NCBI GenBank assembly: GCA_028281535.1
Contig: JANQJS010000022.1
Coordinates: 124,001-188,000, forward strand
Length of the DNA: 64,000 nucleotides
Source of the DNA: Sedimentisphaerales bacterium
GTDB taxonomy: Bacteria; Planctomycetota; Phycisphaerae; Sedimentisphaerales; SM23-30
Reading direction: 5' to 3'
Shown here: positions 34,514-44,800 of the stretch, in pieces
Numbering within the stretch: the first letter of the stretch is position 1
Layout of the letters: every line of letters begins with the position of its first letter
The notes under the pieces: generated by a model
What the model saw: only the letters and a program-made list of their open reading frames with translations
The model's database searches: none
What the model was told of the DNA's origin: nothing
Made by a program: the position numbers and the translations under genes

Positions 34514-36136
34514 TTGACACGTCACTGTCCCATTCTATTTTTATTGACGATTGTTCTATGCCAACAGCTTGTTCGTGGCCAGGAGAATCACTCAGATTAT
34601 TTAACCAATAAAATCAAACCAACGATAGCAACGGTCATCGCATTAGATTCAAACAATGAGCCCATTAACCGATGTTATGGTTTTTTTATTAACTCACAGG
34701 GATATCTGGTCACAAACTACCAGAGCATAAAAAATGCTCATGCATTATCCATCGTCACAAGCAACGGAATTTATCCTACAATCAGCATCTTGAATGACTA
34801 CAAAGCCGCCGACATGGCGCTTTTACTCGTCGATATCCCAGAAGAAGAGTGCAATTATCTTGCGATAAACAACGACACCGTCCGCCCAAATACGACCTAC
34901 TATTATTACAACAGTCTGAACAATACATTACAAAAAGGCGTACTGGGAAAAATACATTTACAAGATGACTATGTCAGCAAATTTCATATTTTGCAGACAT
35001 GGGATAAGAATGTTACAGGATTGCCAGTACTTAATATCATCGGTCAGGTGATTGGAGTAATAAACCAAAGTAATGTTGAAACCATCAATCATTCGTATGC
35101 TGTAACAGCTAACCAGATTCCACAAGACATATCTGAGGAAGGCGTTAAAACATTGTATGAATGGAATCTAAATGGGTTCACTCAGATAGCTCCGCCCCCA
35201 AAACCAGACACGTCATTTGATGACGGGCTTAATGCAGTCATGAGTCAGGATTACAAAAAAGCCATCGAACACTTTGAGCAAGTCGTTCACGACAATAAAG
35301 ATCACGCAGAAGGATGGTACTATCTGGGCTACTGCTACAAACAAATGCTTGAAGTGAATGAATTGATGGAAGCAGGTATGGCAGATAGCTTTTCTATGTT
35401 GGCTCTGGCAAAGCCCAAAAAACGTAAAACTGCGATGGCTCAAACATTTCAACAACACATCTACCAACAGGCAATCATGGCATTAGAAAAGGCGATAGCC
35501 CTCAAGCCAAATTATATTGATGCATTAAAACTCTCGGCTGAAATTTATATCCAAATGGATTTGCCTCAGCAGGCCTATGAAAACTACCAGGATGTACTCT
35601 ATTTTGACAAGAAGGATATGCAAGCCCGAAGATTCATCGAGCAAATGGAAGATCGTCCAAAATCAGGCCTTTCACAACCAGCGGTAAACCAGCTTCAATC
35701 CAGCCAGAACTTTCTTGCTATGGGATTATCTGAAAAAGCATTAAAAAACTATGACTCGTTGATTCGAAAAGATTCTAAGAATACCACAGCCATATACAAT
35801 TACGGAGCGATGCATTTCAATATGGGGCGATATCAGTATTCCGTAAAAGCATTCGAGGAACTCTTAAAAATTGATCCGCACCATGTAAAAGCAAATTACT
35901 ATCTAGGGCTTTCCTACTATTGTCATGGCGAATTCGGTAAAGCAACCCAAGCATTCAAAAACACCCTGAAACTACAATCAAACCATCATCATGCCAGATA
36001 TTATTTAGGCTTGAGCTACCTCATCCTCAATGATTATCATGCCTCGATTGCGGAGTACAAACAACTCTACAAACTCAATGAAGAACTGGGTATTGAACTA
36101 TTTAACTTCATCATCCAATATGAATCAAAAAGTTGA
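34514..36136 (+). CDS. Degenerate trypsin-fold (HtrA-like) protein with TPR repeats
   Basis: A 540-residue exported protein with a signal peptide (hydrophobic about 6-20). Residues about 30-210 follow the strand order of an HtrA-type serine protease, but the triad is broken: His is replaced by Gln70 in GYLVTNYQ, Asp100 is kept in AADMALL, and the nucleophile motif GNSGGP has become NVTGLP with Thr168. It should therefore not be an ordinary serine protease. Residues about 225-530 hold about seven TPR units, for example AEGWYYLGYCYKQM and VKANYYLGLSYYCHGEFGKA. The start is TTG with GTAGGAG 6 bp upstream. A protein-binding scaffold in the periplasm is the likely role. Confidence 0.75.
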   Translation: MTRHCPILFLLTIVLCQQLVRGQENHSDYLTNKIKPTIATVIALDSNNEPINRCYGFFINSQGYLVTNYQSIKNAHALSIVTSNGIYPTISILNDYKAADMALLLVDIPEEECNYLAINNDTVRPNTTYYYYNSLNNTLQKGVLGKIHLQDDYVSKFHILQTWDKNVTGLPVLNIIGQVIGVINQSNVETINHSYAVTANQIPQDISEEGVKTLYEWNLNGFTQIAPPPKPDTSFDDGLNAVMSQDYKKAIEHFEQVVHDNKDHAEGWYYLGYCYKQMLEVNELMEAGMADSFSMLALAKPKKRKTAMAQTFQQHIYQQAIMALEKAIALKPNYIDALKLSAEIYIQMDLPQQAYENYQDVLYFDKKDMQARRFIEQMEDRPKSGLSQPAVNQLQSSQNFLAMGLSEKALKNYDSLIRKDSKNTTAIYNYGAMHFNMGRYQYSVKAFEELLKIDPHHVKANYYLGLSYYCHGEFGKATQAFKNTLKLQSNHHHARYYLGLSYLILNDYHASIAEYKQLYKLNEELGIELFNFIIQYESKS

Positions 36137-36164
36137 CCTGTTCTTAATGATCGAATCGAACAGG
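36137..36164 (-). terminator. Hairpin terminator of arfB
   Basis: Perfect 7-bp arms CCTGTTC (36137-36143) and GAACAGG (36158-36164). On the minus strand the hairpin is followed by TCAACTTTTTG. It overlaps the last codons and stop of arfB and sits in the 7-bp gap between the convergent genes. Confidence 0.5.
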
Positions 36165-36566
36165 CTTGCGATTGGATTTGAGTTTACTGCGATGGATTTT
36201 ATCATCTTTACGTTTTTGCTTTGAGGCTTTGGAAGGCTTTGTCGCAATACGAGCTTTTGGCTTAATGAGCGACTTTCTAACCATAAGTTTAAGTCGATTG
36301 AGAACTTCGTCTCGATTACGAATTTGCTGGCGATGGCGGTCCGATTCAAGAATCAACTTTCCCTCCTGAGTCATTCGTGTACCAGCCAGTACAATCAAAC
36401 GCTTTTTAGCAACCGCAGGAATATCGTAGCAACTGATTAAATCAAAGGTTAATTGCGCACGAGTATTGACCTTATTCACATTCTGGCCACCCGGACCACG
36501 GGATCGAACAAATCGAATCTGAATCAGCGAATCAGGGATAGAAATTTTCTCATTTACGACCAACAT
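36144..36566 (-). CDS. arfB: Alternative ribosome-rescue factor ArfB / GGQ peptidyl-tRNA hydrolase
   Basis: A 140-residue class-I release-factor-like protein with the catalytic GGQ (residues 26-28) in RSRGPGGQNVNKV, no codon-recognition domain, and a strongly basic C-terminal tail (about 105-137) that in ArfB inserts into the empty mRNA channel. It frees ribosomes stalled without a stop codon. It is a single gene that converges on the pseudoprotease gene with only 7 bp between stops. The length matches ArfB (about 140 residues) exactly. Confidence 0.9.
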   Translation of the reverse strand: MLVVNEKISIPDSLIQIRFVRSRGPGGQNVNKVNTRAQLTFDLISCYDIPAVAKKRLIVLAGTRMTQEGKLILESDRHRQQIRNRDEVLNRLKLMVRKSLIKPKARIATKPSKASKQKRKDDKIHRSKLKSNRKPVRFDH

Positions 36567-36672
36567 ACAGGGGTTATAACGGAAAATCTCAAAAAATCAA
36601 GCATCCTTTACCCCACTCAGCATCAATCAATGGTATGTCACAGCATGCCTGAACTGCAAAACCAATGTATGA

Positions 36673-37485
36673 TTAAGCTACAATGGGTTTGAGCTTTTGT
36701 TCGATGTAGACGCCATCTTGCATAGTGATGCCATCAGGATCGGGAATCGCGGCGTCGCATTCATCTTCGACGATGATCCAGCCGGAATAATCAGTGTCTG
36801 CTAAAAATTGGGTGATACCAATAAAATCAATAGAACCTTCTCCCATTGCAGCCCACGTACCATCGGTGTTCATGTCTTTGTAATGCACATGATTGATGAG
36901 ATCACGAAATTCTTTCATCATGCCCAAAGGATCCATACCTCCTTTGGCTATATGACCCACATCAGGGATCCAGCCAAGTTCTGGACCCAAACCATTTAAG
37001 AGCACCCCATAATCTTCTGCTGTGCGAAAAATAGAACTGGCAGGAGAATTGGGATGATAACCACATTTGAGTCCCTGATCTGTTGCACGTTTAGCAATCT
37101 CGTTGGCACAACTGAGCAGGTTATCCTGTTTTTGCTCAAGATGATCTCGACTTTCGCCAGGCATCTGACAGAGAGCCAACATCGTTTCAGGGAATTCTTT
37201 TAGAAACTCAATGGTCTTATCTGCATTGGCTTTTTCCTGTTCGGTTTCTTGAGGATTTAGCCAATCTTCCACCAAACAAACGGCGGCGAATTCAATATCA
37301 TTATTGTTCAGTTCTGCGGCCATGACTTGTGGATCGTAAAGCTCACCCAAAAACTGAACTTCTGGTTCAACGCCCGCAAAGCCAGCTTTATTGGCAATAC
37401 CCATAATGTGAGGTAATTTTCCAATATATTTTTCGCCTGACATTTGCCAGGTATAAGTTTGACAGCCAATTTGAATCTGAGCCAT
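36673..37485 (-). CDS. Sugar phosphate isomerase/epimerase (AP endonuclease 2-like TIM barrel)
   Basis: A 270-residue cytoplasmic TIM-barrel protein of the xylose-isomerase-like family (IolE/IolI group). Metal-binding residues expected in this fold are visible in VEDWLN, GYHPNSPAS, WIPDVGH, HVHYKDMN and the final WIIVEDECD. AAGGAGG lies 6 bp upstream of the ATG. It is the last gene of a five-gene minus-strand operon with an MFS transporter, two related TIM-barrel enzymes and a hydrolase. Dehydration or epimerisation of an inositol or sugar derivative is typical for the family; the exact substrate is not readable. Confidence 0.85.
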   Translation of the reverse strand: MAQIQIGCQTYTWQMSGEKYIGKLPHIMGIANKAGFAGVEPEVQFLGELYDPQVMAAELNNNDIEFAAVCLVEDWLNPQETEQEKANADKTIEFLKEFPETMLALCQMPGESRDHLEQKQDNLLSCANEIAKRATDQGLKCGYHPNSPASSIFRTAEDYGVLLNGLGPELGWIPDVGHIAKGGMDPLGMMKEFRDLINHVHYKDMNTDGTWAAMGEGSIDFIGITQFLADTDYSGWIIVEDECDAAIPDPDGITMQDGVYIEQKLKPIVA

Positions 37486-37505
37486 GGTTTCCTCCTTATT
37501 GCCGC

Positions 37506-38306
37506 CTAGTGTTTTTGCATAAAGGCGGATGTTTTACTATTAAAGGTCATTAAATCTTCCCAATGATGGGCATGCCCGCAGCCTTCCAGGACCAGCATTT
37601 CAGAACCGGTAATATTATCGTGAAGGTACTGAGAAAAATTAAATGGTGTAAAGATATCCTTATCGCCAATGGTAATCAGCGTGGGTACTTTGATTTCACT
37701 CAAACGAGCGGTGGTATCATGACCGATGCACGCATCGCATTGAGCAGAAAATGAATGGTCCGGCATCATATCCGCGGCGTTCGCCTGACCTTCTTCCTGG
37801 CCTTCAGCTAAATCATCATAATGTTTTTCATAATGATCCGCGGCAAAGATCCATAACTGAATCAATTTCAGAAAATCACGCATCTCTACTTTGGGACGCA
37901 CATCACGAAAATGATCAAACACAATCTGTGCATATTTATCACACTTAGCCCAGGTACTCACCAACACCAAGCTGCGTACTTTTTCTGGATGATTAAGAGC
38001 CAGCATCTGACCAATTGCTCCGCCCATCGATATACCATTAATATGAGCTTTCTCGATATTCAACGCATCCATCAAACCAGCAACATCATTGGCCATCATT
38101 TCAGTGGTATAAGGACCATCAGGTTTATCGGATTGTCCGGCACCGCGATTATCCATAAGAATACAGCGAAAATGTTTTTCATAGGCTTTGACATGATCTT
38201 CCCAAAGAGAACCATCTGCCCCCAGCCCCATGATTAAAATCAACGGATCGCCCTGCCCTCGCTCTTCATAATGAATTTTTATTCCATTGGCCGTTACATC
38301 AGGCAT
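37506..38306 (-). CDS. Alpha/beta hydrolase
   Basis: A 266-residue cytoplasmic alpha/beta-hydrolase fold protein. The oxyanion segment is MGLGADGSLW, the nucleophile elbow GISMGG carries Ser about 93, and the acid and His are supplied by the GDKDIFTP and GCGHAHHWED segments. The family includes 3-oxoadipate enol-lactonases and related lactonases. Flanked by isomerase/epimerase genes in the same operon (2 bp and 20 bp gaps), it most likely opens a lactone or ester formed during sugar or polyol breakdown. That role is inference from context. Confidence 0.85.
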   Translation of the reverse strand: MPDVTANGIKIHYEERGQGDPLILIMGLGADGSLWEDHVKAYEKHFRCILMDNRGAGQSDKPDGPYTTEMMANDVAGLMDALNIEKAHINGISMGGAIGQMLALNHPEKVRSLVLVSTWAKCDKYAQIVFDHFRDVRPKVEMRDFLKLIQLWIFAADHYEKHYDDLAEGQEEGQANAADMMPDHSFSAQCDACIGHDTTARLSEIKVPTLITIGDKDIFTPFNFSQYLHDNITGSEMLVLEGCGHAHHWEDLMTFNSKTSAFMQKH

Positions 38307-38308
38307 GA

Positions 38309-39214
38309 TTAACCTCCAGCTTTTTCACTTAAAATATTTTTGATAAAAGGCACAGCATGTTTGGCATCTTTATCGGTGGTTGGACAGAAACAAAAATCAA
38401 CCGTCCACCATTCGAGCCCTTCAAGATGAGGCTGCAAGGCGGACAAGACTTCTTTGAAATCAATATGACCTGTACCAAACGGTGCATGCGTACTTGTTTC
38501 ATCATCATGTAATGTGCCATCTGAATCAATTAGATGAAAGTGGCCAATTTGACCTTTGAGTAAATCGGCTAATGCAATCACACCGCCATCCAATAATTCT
38601 TTATCTTTCGTTTGGCGAGCACCTATGACGGCCACCATATAGGCGTGGCTGGTATCAAAGAGTGCAGTAAAATTTGAATGATTGGTTTCATCTATCGCAC
38701 GCTTAATTTCACTGGGACTATTGAGCCAAAAACCTGGTTCAAATTCCCAAACGAGTTTTACGCCAGATTTTTGACAAACATCTGCTGCAGCTCTCCAATT
38801 ATCTGTTAGCAGCTGCAAACGTTTTTCATATTCATCAGGTGCATGTTTGTCTGGCGGACTAATCGTATCGACTCGCAAAATGGAAATATCCATATTATTG
38901 CAAAACTTCAGGCACTTATCTACTTCAGCTAGAAACTTTGCCTGATCGACTTCAGCTGGCGGCACATCACGAAAATCAGGTGCATAGCCAGAAATACCAA
39001 GCCCGAGATCAGCAATTTCTTTTTTCAATTCATTGCACTTTTCAGGTGTATCATAATCCTCAGGATGAGGGTGCGGCTTAAAGCCATTGATTTCTACGCC
39101 ATCATAACCCGCATCGGCGGTGTATTTAATGAGCTTGGAAAAGGACCAGGGATCGCTTTCGAATGGACCAAACGAAAAGGCCCAGCTTCCCAAAGATATT
39201 TTAGGATCTGCCAT
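38309..39214 (-). CDS. Sugar phosphate isomerase/epimerase (second copy in operon)
   Basis: A 301-residue xylose-isomerase-like TIM barrel. Metal-site acids and histidines are visible in VWEFEPGFW, ALFDTSHAY, IGHFHLIDSDG and the C-terminal WWTVDFCF segment, where the last strand has Asp in place of the usual Glu. It lies 2 bp upstream of the hydrolase gene and 33 bp downstream of the third isomerase gene. The three paralogues differ strongly in sequence, so they probably catalyse successive steps rather than being redundant copies. Confidence 0.85.
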   Translation of the reverse strand: MADPKISLGSWAFSFGPFESDPWSFSKLIKYTADAGYDGVEINGFKPHPHPEDYDTPEKCNELKKEIADLGLGISGYAPDFRDVPPAEVDQAKFLAEVDKCLKFCNNMDISILRVDTISPPDKHAPDEYEKRLQLLTDNWRAAADVCQKSGVKLVWEFEPGFWLNSPSEIKRAIDETNHSNFTALFDTSHAYMVAVIGARQTKDKELLDGGVIALADLLKGQIGHFHLIDSDGTLHDDETSTHAPFGTGHIDFKEVLSALQPHLEGLEWWTVDFCFCPTTDKDAKHAVPFIKNILSEKAGG

Positions 39215-39247
39215 GAGAGTATTTCCTTTTGTTGAATGAAAAACGGT

Positions 39248-40090
39248 TTAGGAGTTCGCCCACATCTTTTTAATGAAAGCCAATCCTTCAGTTAATACTT
39301 CATCGGGTGGTGAAGGTTCGCGCCAAACGCTAATTGCTGAGGCAAATTCTGGAATAGCCAGTGAAAAAGCTTCCAACGTCAACCAACCATCATAGCCAAT
39401 CGATTTTATCGCAGAAAAACTTTCCTGCCAATTGACCTGGCCAAGCCCTGGGGTGCCCCGATCGCTTTCACTAATGTGAACATGAGCAATTTCATTCGCA
39501 CATTTTTTTACAGTGTCTGTAATATTTTTTTCTTCAATATGGCTGTGATGCGTATCATACATCATCTTGCAATTGGGATGATCGACCGCTTTGACCAAAG
39601 CCTGAGCATCAGCTGCCGTTGAAAGAAAATAACTTTCAAATCGATTGAGGAATTCAGGAGTTAAAGTGACCCCCACGGTTTGAGCATGCTCTGCCACTTG
39701 ATTCAATGTATCTGCACACCATTTTCGCTCATCCGCTGTTGGAGGTGCCCCAGTAAATGAACCGTACGCCGAGTGAATTGGTCCACCTAAAATCTGGCTA
39801 CCTAATGTCGCTGTAATATCGACAATGGATTTCAAATGATCGACTGCTGCATTGCGAATAGCCGCATCTGGGCTCACAGGATTGGCTTCTGGTGGCGGTG
39901 AAGTAATACAAGTACAATCGAGTCCAAGTTGCTGAATTTCCTTTGCGATAGGTTCGTAATGCGCCAGATCACCTTGTCCTAAAGGAAATTCAATACCATC
40001 ATATCCAATATCTTTAATTTGTTTCAGCAAACCATAATGGTCTGCTGAAACAAAGTCTGTCCATAATAATAAATTAATACCAATTTTCAT
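39248..40090 (-). CDS. Sugar phosphate isomerase/epimerase (third copy in operon)
   Basis: A 280-residue TIM barrel of the D-psicose/tagatose 3-epimerase-like branch. Metal ligands expected in this family appear in LTPEFLNRFE (Glu), MMYDTHHSH (Asp, His), IAHVHISESDRG (His) and the closing GWLTLEAF (Glu), so all four positions are filled. It follows the MFS transporter gene by 17 bp. Likely action is epimerisation of a ketose or keto-inositol imported by that transporter, which is inference. Confidence 0.85.
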   Translation of the reverse strand: MKIGINLLLWTDFVSADHYGLLKQIKDIGYDGIEFPLGQGDLAHYEPIAKEIQQLGLDCTCITSPPPEANPVSPDAAIRNAAVDHLKSIVDITATLGSQILGGPIHSAYGSFTGAPPTADERKWCADTLNQVAEHAQTVGVTLTPEFLNRFESYFLSTAADAQALVKAVDHPNCKMMYDTHHSHIEEKNITDTVKKCANEIAHVHISESDRGTPGLGQVNWQESFSAIKSIGYDGWLTLEAFSLAIPEFASAISVWREPSPPDEVLTEGLAFIKKMWANS

Positions 40091-40107
40091 AAATAAATTC
40101 CACGGTA

Positions 40108-41691
40108 TTAGTGGCCAGCACTACCGATATCTACCGGCTTATAGCCACCTCGAGATTTAAAGTAAAGAATCATCAAAATATAACCAACCAACATAACAAT
40201 CGGGAAGATCGCTACCTGGTATAATGCGTTTTTCTTTGCACCATCCTGAACACCTTTGATAACAGCTTTATCATCATCGCTTGCTGCAGCCAGCTTATCG
40301 TTATCAATCGGTTGGTATTTACCAAAGACACTTAATTTCTCTTCACCAATCACCTGCGCATGGATGGCTGGGTTTGCCTTGAGTAATTCCTTATCGATGG
40401 TTTTGTCTTGCAAATTACCCAGCAATGGACCACCCACAATTCCAGCTCCAAGCATACCTACACCGGCAATGGCATTCAATGTTAAGGCTCCACCCTTTGG
40501 AAATTGCTCAGAAACAACCCCCAGCATCGTCGGCCAGAAAAAGGTCTTACCGATACCATAAAGTGTCGCTGCAATAAGAATGGCCATACCTGCTGCTTTT
40601 GACAAGAAGACCAGGCCGACAGCTGCTAATATACTACAAACAACTAATAAACCTAATGGCGATAACTTATGGACAATGGGACCGGCATAGAACCTCAATA
40701 CCATCATAATGAATGAGGTGTAGACCAATACCCAACCGGCTTGTAGGCCTAGTTTCTTCATTTCAGGTTCCATCAAAGCGGTAATCCAACTATCCACACC
40801 TAATTCTGTCGTCGCCAGTGGAATCATAATCAATAGCAATAGAATAAACATGGGACGGCCTAAAGATTTTACATACAGCCCATATCCAACAACCAACACA
40901 GCTCCAATAATTATCTGGGCAGTGTTTGACCAAGCAAAGACACGGCCAATTTCTCGTACAACTAAGAAGACAACAATTAAAGCACCAATGGCACCAGCTT
41001 CTTTTAACATATCTAGGTAAGAAACCCCAGCTGCTACACGCTCATTAACAGGAAACTTACATTTTAGCATCATAAGCCCATAAGCAATCGCAGGAATGAA
41101 AATCAAAGCAACTTTATACTGCCAGTGAACTTCAGCGCCTAAAAAGAGTGCTAAAATACCTGCTAATACCAAACCACCAGGCCAACCGGCATGGAGTATA
41201 TTGAGCCATTTTGTTTTGTCTTTGGAAAATAAGGTTGCAACGACAGGGTTAATCACAGCCTCAACCGTTCCATTTCCTAACGCAAAAATAAAGTTTCCGA
41301 AATAAAGCATCCAGTAGCCTTTACTTTGCCCCGCAGCAACAGCTTCAGCACTCGCCCCTTCAGGTGCAAGTACCATCGGAGCACATATCGTAATAATGGC
41401 ATAAGCTATGTGACTAAAAAAAGCAAAAACCATAGCGCGACCATATCCAACTTTATCAATCACCAAGCTGAATAAAATAATACTGATCGCAAACGGCCAT
41501 AAGCCAACACCAAAAATCTCACCCTTTTGTGTTTCATTCAAATTAAACTGAATCGCCCACTCATCGATCACCTGTATCCTAACAATAAATCCGAATGCCG
41601 TTGCGATCAGTGAAATAAAACAGGCCCAAAACAAAAATTTATTTTGAGCAGACCCATTGTCAGTTGCCGCTTGATTTGCATCAGTACTCAT
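40108..41691 (-). CDS. MFS transporter with a late cytoplasmic insert
   Basis: A 527-residue major facilitator protein with about 12 helices. Between the last two helices there is a soluble insert of roughly 65 residues (from LQDKTIDKELL to KGVQDGAKK) rich in Lys, Asp and Ala, which makes it longer than a standard MFS sugar importer (about 400-450 residues). It heads the isomerase/hydrolase operon, so a sugar or polyol substrate is likely. A strong promoter lies 120 bp upstream and a 7-bp inverted repeat sits in the leader. AGGAG lies about 10 bp before the ATG. Confidence 0.85.
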   Translation of the reverse strand: MSTDANQAATDNGSAQNKFLFWACFISLIATAFGFIVRIQVIDEWAIQFNLNETQKGEIFGVGLWPFAISIILFSLVIDKVGYGRAMVFAFFSHIAYAIITICAPMVLAPEGASAEAVAAGQSKGYWMLYFGNFIFALGNGTVEAVINPVVATLFSKDKTKWLNILHAGWPGGLVLAGILALFLGAEVHWQYKVALIFIPAIAYGLMMLKCKFPVNERVAAGVSYLDMLKEAGAIGALIVVFLVVREIGRVFAWSNTAQIIIGAVLVVGYGLYVKSLGRPMFILLLLIMIPLATTELGVDSWITALMEPEMKKLGLQAGWVLVYTSFIMMVLRFYAGPIVHKLSPLGLLVVCSILAAVGLVFLSKAAGMAILIAATLYGIGKTFFWPTMLGVVSEQFPKGGALTLNAIAGVGMLGAGIVGGPLLGNLQDKTIDKELLKANPAIHAQVIGEEKLSVFGKYQPIDNDKLAAASDDDKAVIKGVQDGAKKNALYQVAIFPIVMLVGYILMILYFKSRGGYKPVDIGSAGH

Positions 41692-41759
41692 AACCTTACT
41701 ACTCCTGCATGTTAAAGATATGTAACCAGAATCCCATAATACAATTATGAATTGTGGTC

Positions 41760-41785
41760 GTAGCTTAACCCTTCTATCAAGCTAC
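41760..41785. promoter_or_regulatory. 7-bp inverted repeat in the leader of the MFS/isomerase operon
   Basis: GTAGCTT (41760-41766) and AAGCTAC (41779-41785) are perfect inverted arms around a 12-base centre. It lies about 20-45 bp downstream of the expected transcription start, a common place for a repressor site. It could equally be a weak RNA hairpin. Confidence 0.4.
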
Positions 41786-41811
41786 CAGTTAACACAATAA
41801 AAATTTCACAA

Positions 41812-41839
41812 ATTATAGTTGGATTAGCGTTTATGTCAA
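41812..41839 (-). promoter_or_regulatory. Sigma-70 promoter of the MFS/isomerase operon
   Basis: Minus-strand consensus TTGACA at 41839-41834, a 16-bp spacer, consensus TATAAT at 41817-41812. Both hexamers are perfect, so tight repression is expected. Confidence 0.75.
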
Positions 41840-41878
41840 GAAATCATATAAAACGATTATCGGGCCTACTTTCTATAC

Positions 41879-44800
41879 TTAATTGTCAGGAATATGATGA
41901 ATGGTTAAACAAATTGACTCATTATATTCGGTTCCATCTATTCCTTTCAGGTTCGACAGATCTATTTGCATTTGCTGGACAGGCTGAATCTCTGGAATTT
42001 TGATAAATAATGTTTTCCGATCATCTTTGAGCAAAACAGATTCCACGTAAACTTGATCATGACCCTCTCGATCAGGGTCGCTGATTTTCATCTCAGGTGA
42101 GCCATACTCAGGCGTCCGTTGATATTGCCATTGCTCTATGGAATAGCTCTCAATATTTTCAGCCGATTCTTTATCAAGTTCAAAACTAAAAATTAACTCA
42201 ATCCCACCAGCGACGACATTGGTCTGCAGCACGTTATAAAATGGTTTTCCGGTGTAACGAACTCGCTGGAGACATCCTTCTTTTTTTGCATTGCCATGAT
42301 CCCAACCAGTCAGTCCAACCACATAGACTTGACCATCATATGGATTTTGTCGAACCCGCATAAGTCCTGAATCAAAATCCAATGGCAACTGAATTAATGA
42401 AGCTTGCGTAACTCCTGCAACATCTTGCATCATTAAATAATACATTCGCCTTTGTGTAAATACGGTATGAAGCACATGATGATTCAATGGCCCCCATCTC
42501 TCATCATCAATCCAGAGCTGGCTGGCACTGGACATATCCCAACTATAAGGAATCCATAGCATCGGTTGTTGATATGACGTTGGCATAGACAAACTTTCAA
42601 CATCTAGCTTACCCCCATCCGGTGCCCAATCGTCACTTTCAGTGCTGTACCAAAAACCATAATAGGCATCTTTTTTCAGAACACTGATTTTAGACGATGG
42701 CACCCATTGGCCCTGGTTATCTGTAATGAAAATTTTCCCAGGCGCCGACCCCATACCATTAGGCGTTCTCAAACCCGTTGCCCACACAACCCCTTCTTTG
42801 CCATCAGGTGAAATCCGCATAACTGAGCCAGGCAACTTATAATCAGTATACATCCCTGATTTAGAATAATACAAATACCCTTCTTCATCTGTCACCAAAT
42901 CGAAACAATAAGCATGAAAATAAGTCGACACATCTGGATCGGCAAAGAAACTTTCATAAAAATCGGCCTCACCATCTTGATTGTAATCATGTAAACGTAC
43001 AATGCGATCTCGACAGGTAACATAAATTTGATCATTAATCACTTTAAGCCCCATCGGCTCAAACAACCCCGCAGCAAAACGTTTCCACACCACTTTCTCA
43101 AGTTTGTCATCAATACCAGAGACAATCCAGACATCACCACCATAAGTACTCACGGCACATCGACCATCAGAAAAGAAATCCAAGGCACTGGTTCGCATCC
43201 ATGCCCCATAGGGGTTTTGCTCGGGTAACTCAATTGTATCAACAACGTAAGGTTGATGACTCTGGCTTACTTGCCCTTTCGTGAAAACAACTTCTGGCCA
43301 TCTAAGCGGACCACCTTGAGTCATTGCTTGCAAGCTGGACATACTTTTTATCTGAAGATTATGAAATTGTTCACTAGCATATTTTGCAAAAGTATCCAGA
43401 GCATTACTGCCCAAGCCAGCTGTTTGATAGAGAAAAATGGATATTCTATTCTTCGTCGCCGGAATATGTAGTAGCAAACGATGCTGATCATCGATTTCCA
43501 ATGTTGCACTAGGACGAGCACCAACTAACGCGGCAGTCACAAACTGCTGTATCATACCGGTCGACATATCCAACCCAGCAGATACCACCATATTATTGTA
43601 ATCGTATCCATTATTTGCGAGCGCTGAACCATCCTGTACAATCATAGGACCATAATAGTCAGGAGCAACCCCCTCGAGCTTAGCAACACAAAGGGTTAGT
43701 GGCTGATCGCCGGCTTCAATTTCCATACGATGAGAAAGAATGTAATGCCCATCGACTTGAGATACAGAAGGTGTTGCTAATACATTTCTTCCCAGCACAT
43801 CATAATTAAGAATCAATCGATCACTATTTACATGGTAACCATGATAATCCAGCCATTCTTTTTTTAAAGGGGATCTGGGAGGAAGATCTTGTTTAATGTC
43901 ATCATAGGTTTCTGAATAAATCCAATGCCAATGATTCATTCCTTTCAGAATAATACCATCAGGACTTGGCGTCCCCTCGCCTCGCAATTTGTAATGCTGC
44001 GTCTCAAAGAGATTCAAAAAGCCCCCATACCACATATCTGCAATTTCCATACGATGCAGATCATAACAAATAGTAACATCATCATTTAATTTTACAGTTA
44101 ATGCGCTGCTGACACGATTTTCCAATTGGCTGGCCAGAGCCAGCCCAAAATCACGCTTAATTTCTCTCTCTTTAATTTGCCCTTTTCTAATATTTACTTT
44201 GGGCAGAGAATCAAGATATTCCTGATCTACTTTCGTATATTGTGAAGGATTAGATTCCTTAAAAAACTCCTCCCGCATAAAATGTATAATATCATACCGC
44301 TGAGAATCATCGAGAAAAAGCTGCGGTGCCATATTGTTGAAACCATCTGTTAAGGTCCGAAATAAACGATATGGATCTGAACCATTTTTTAAGATATCTT
44401 TGCGAAATGTTTTAGCAGCCAGGTTTGTTGCTTTATATCCTGTTACACCATGACAACGAGCACAATTTTTTTGATAAAGCGTATTCCCGCGACGCAAAGA
44501 TTCTGCATTCCATCTTGAAATAATTCCAGCATGATCGACTGAATTTAATATGACTTTTTGATCTTCTGGTAAAAATAATTCTTTGACAAATTCGATTCCC
44601 TCAGGATTATTTTCACAAAATGGCTTACTTTGATCAATGGCCTCTTTCACAATCGACTCCATAGATCGAATCGTTTCTATTAGCGCGTATTCCAAATAAT
44701 AGTCCAATGGCTCTTGAATTGCCATTAAAGCAAATTCAGCATTTTCCAGTGAAGGCATATCACTCAAAGCAACAATCATTTCAAGACGAACACGCGGATG

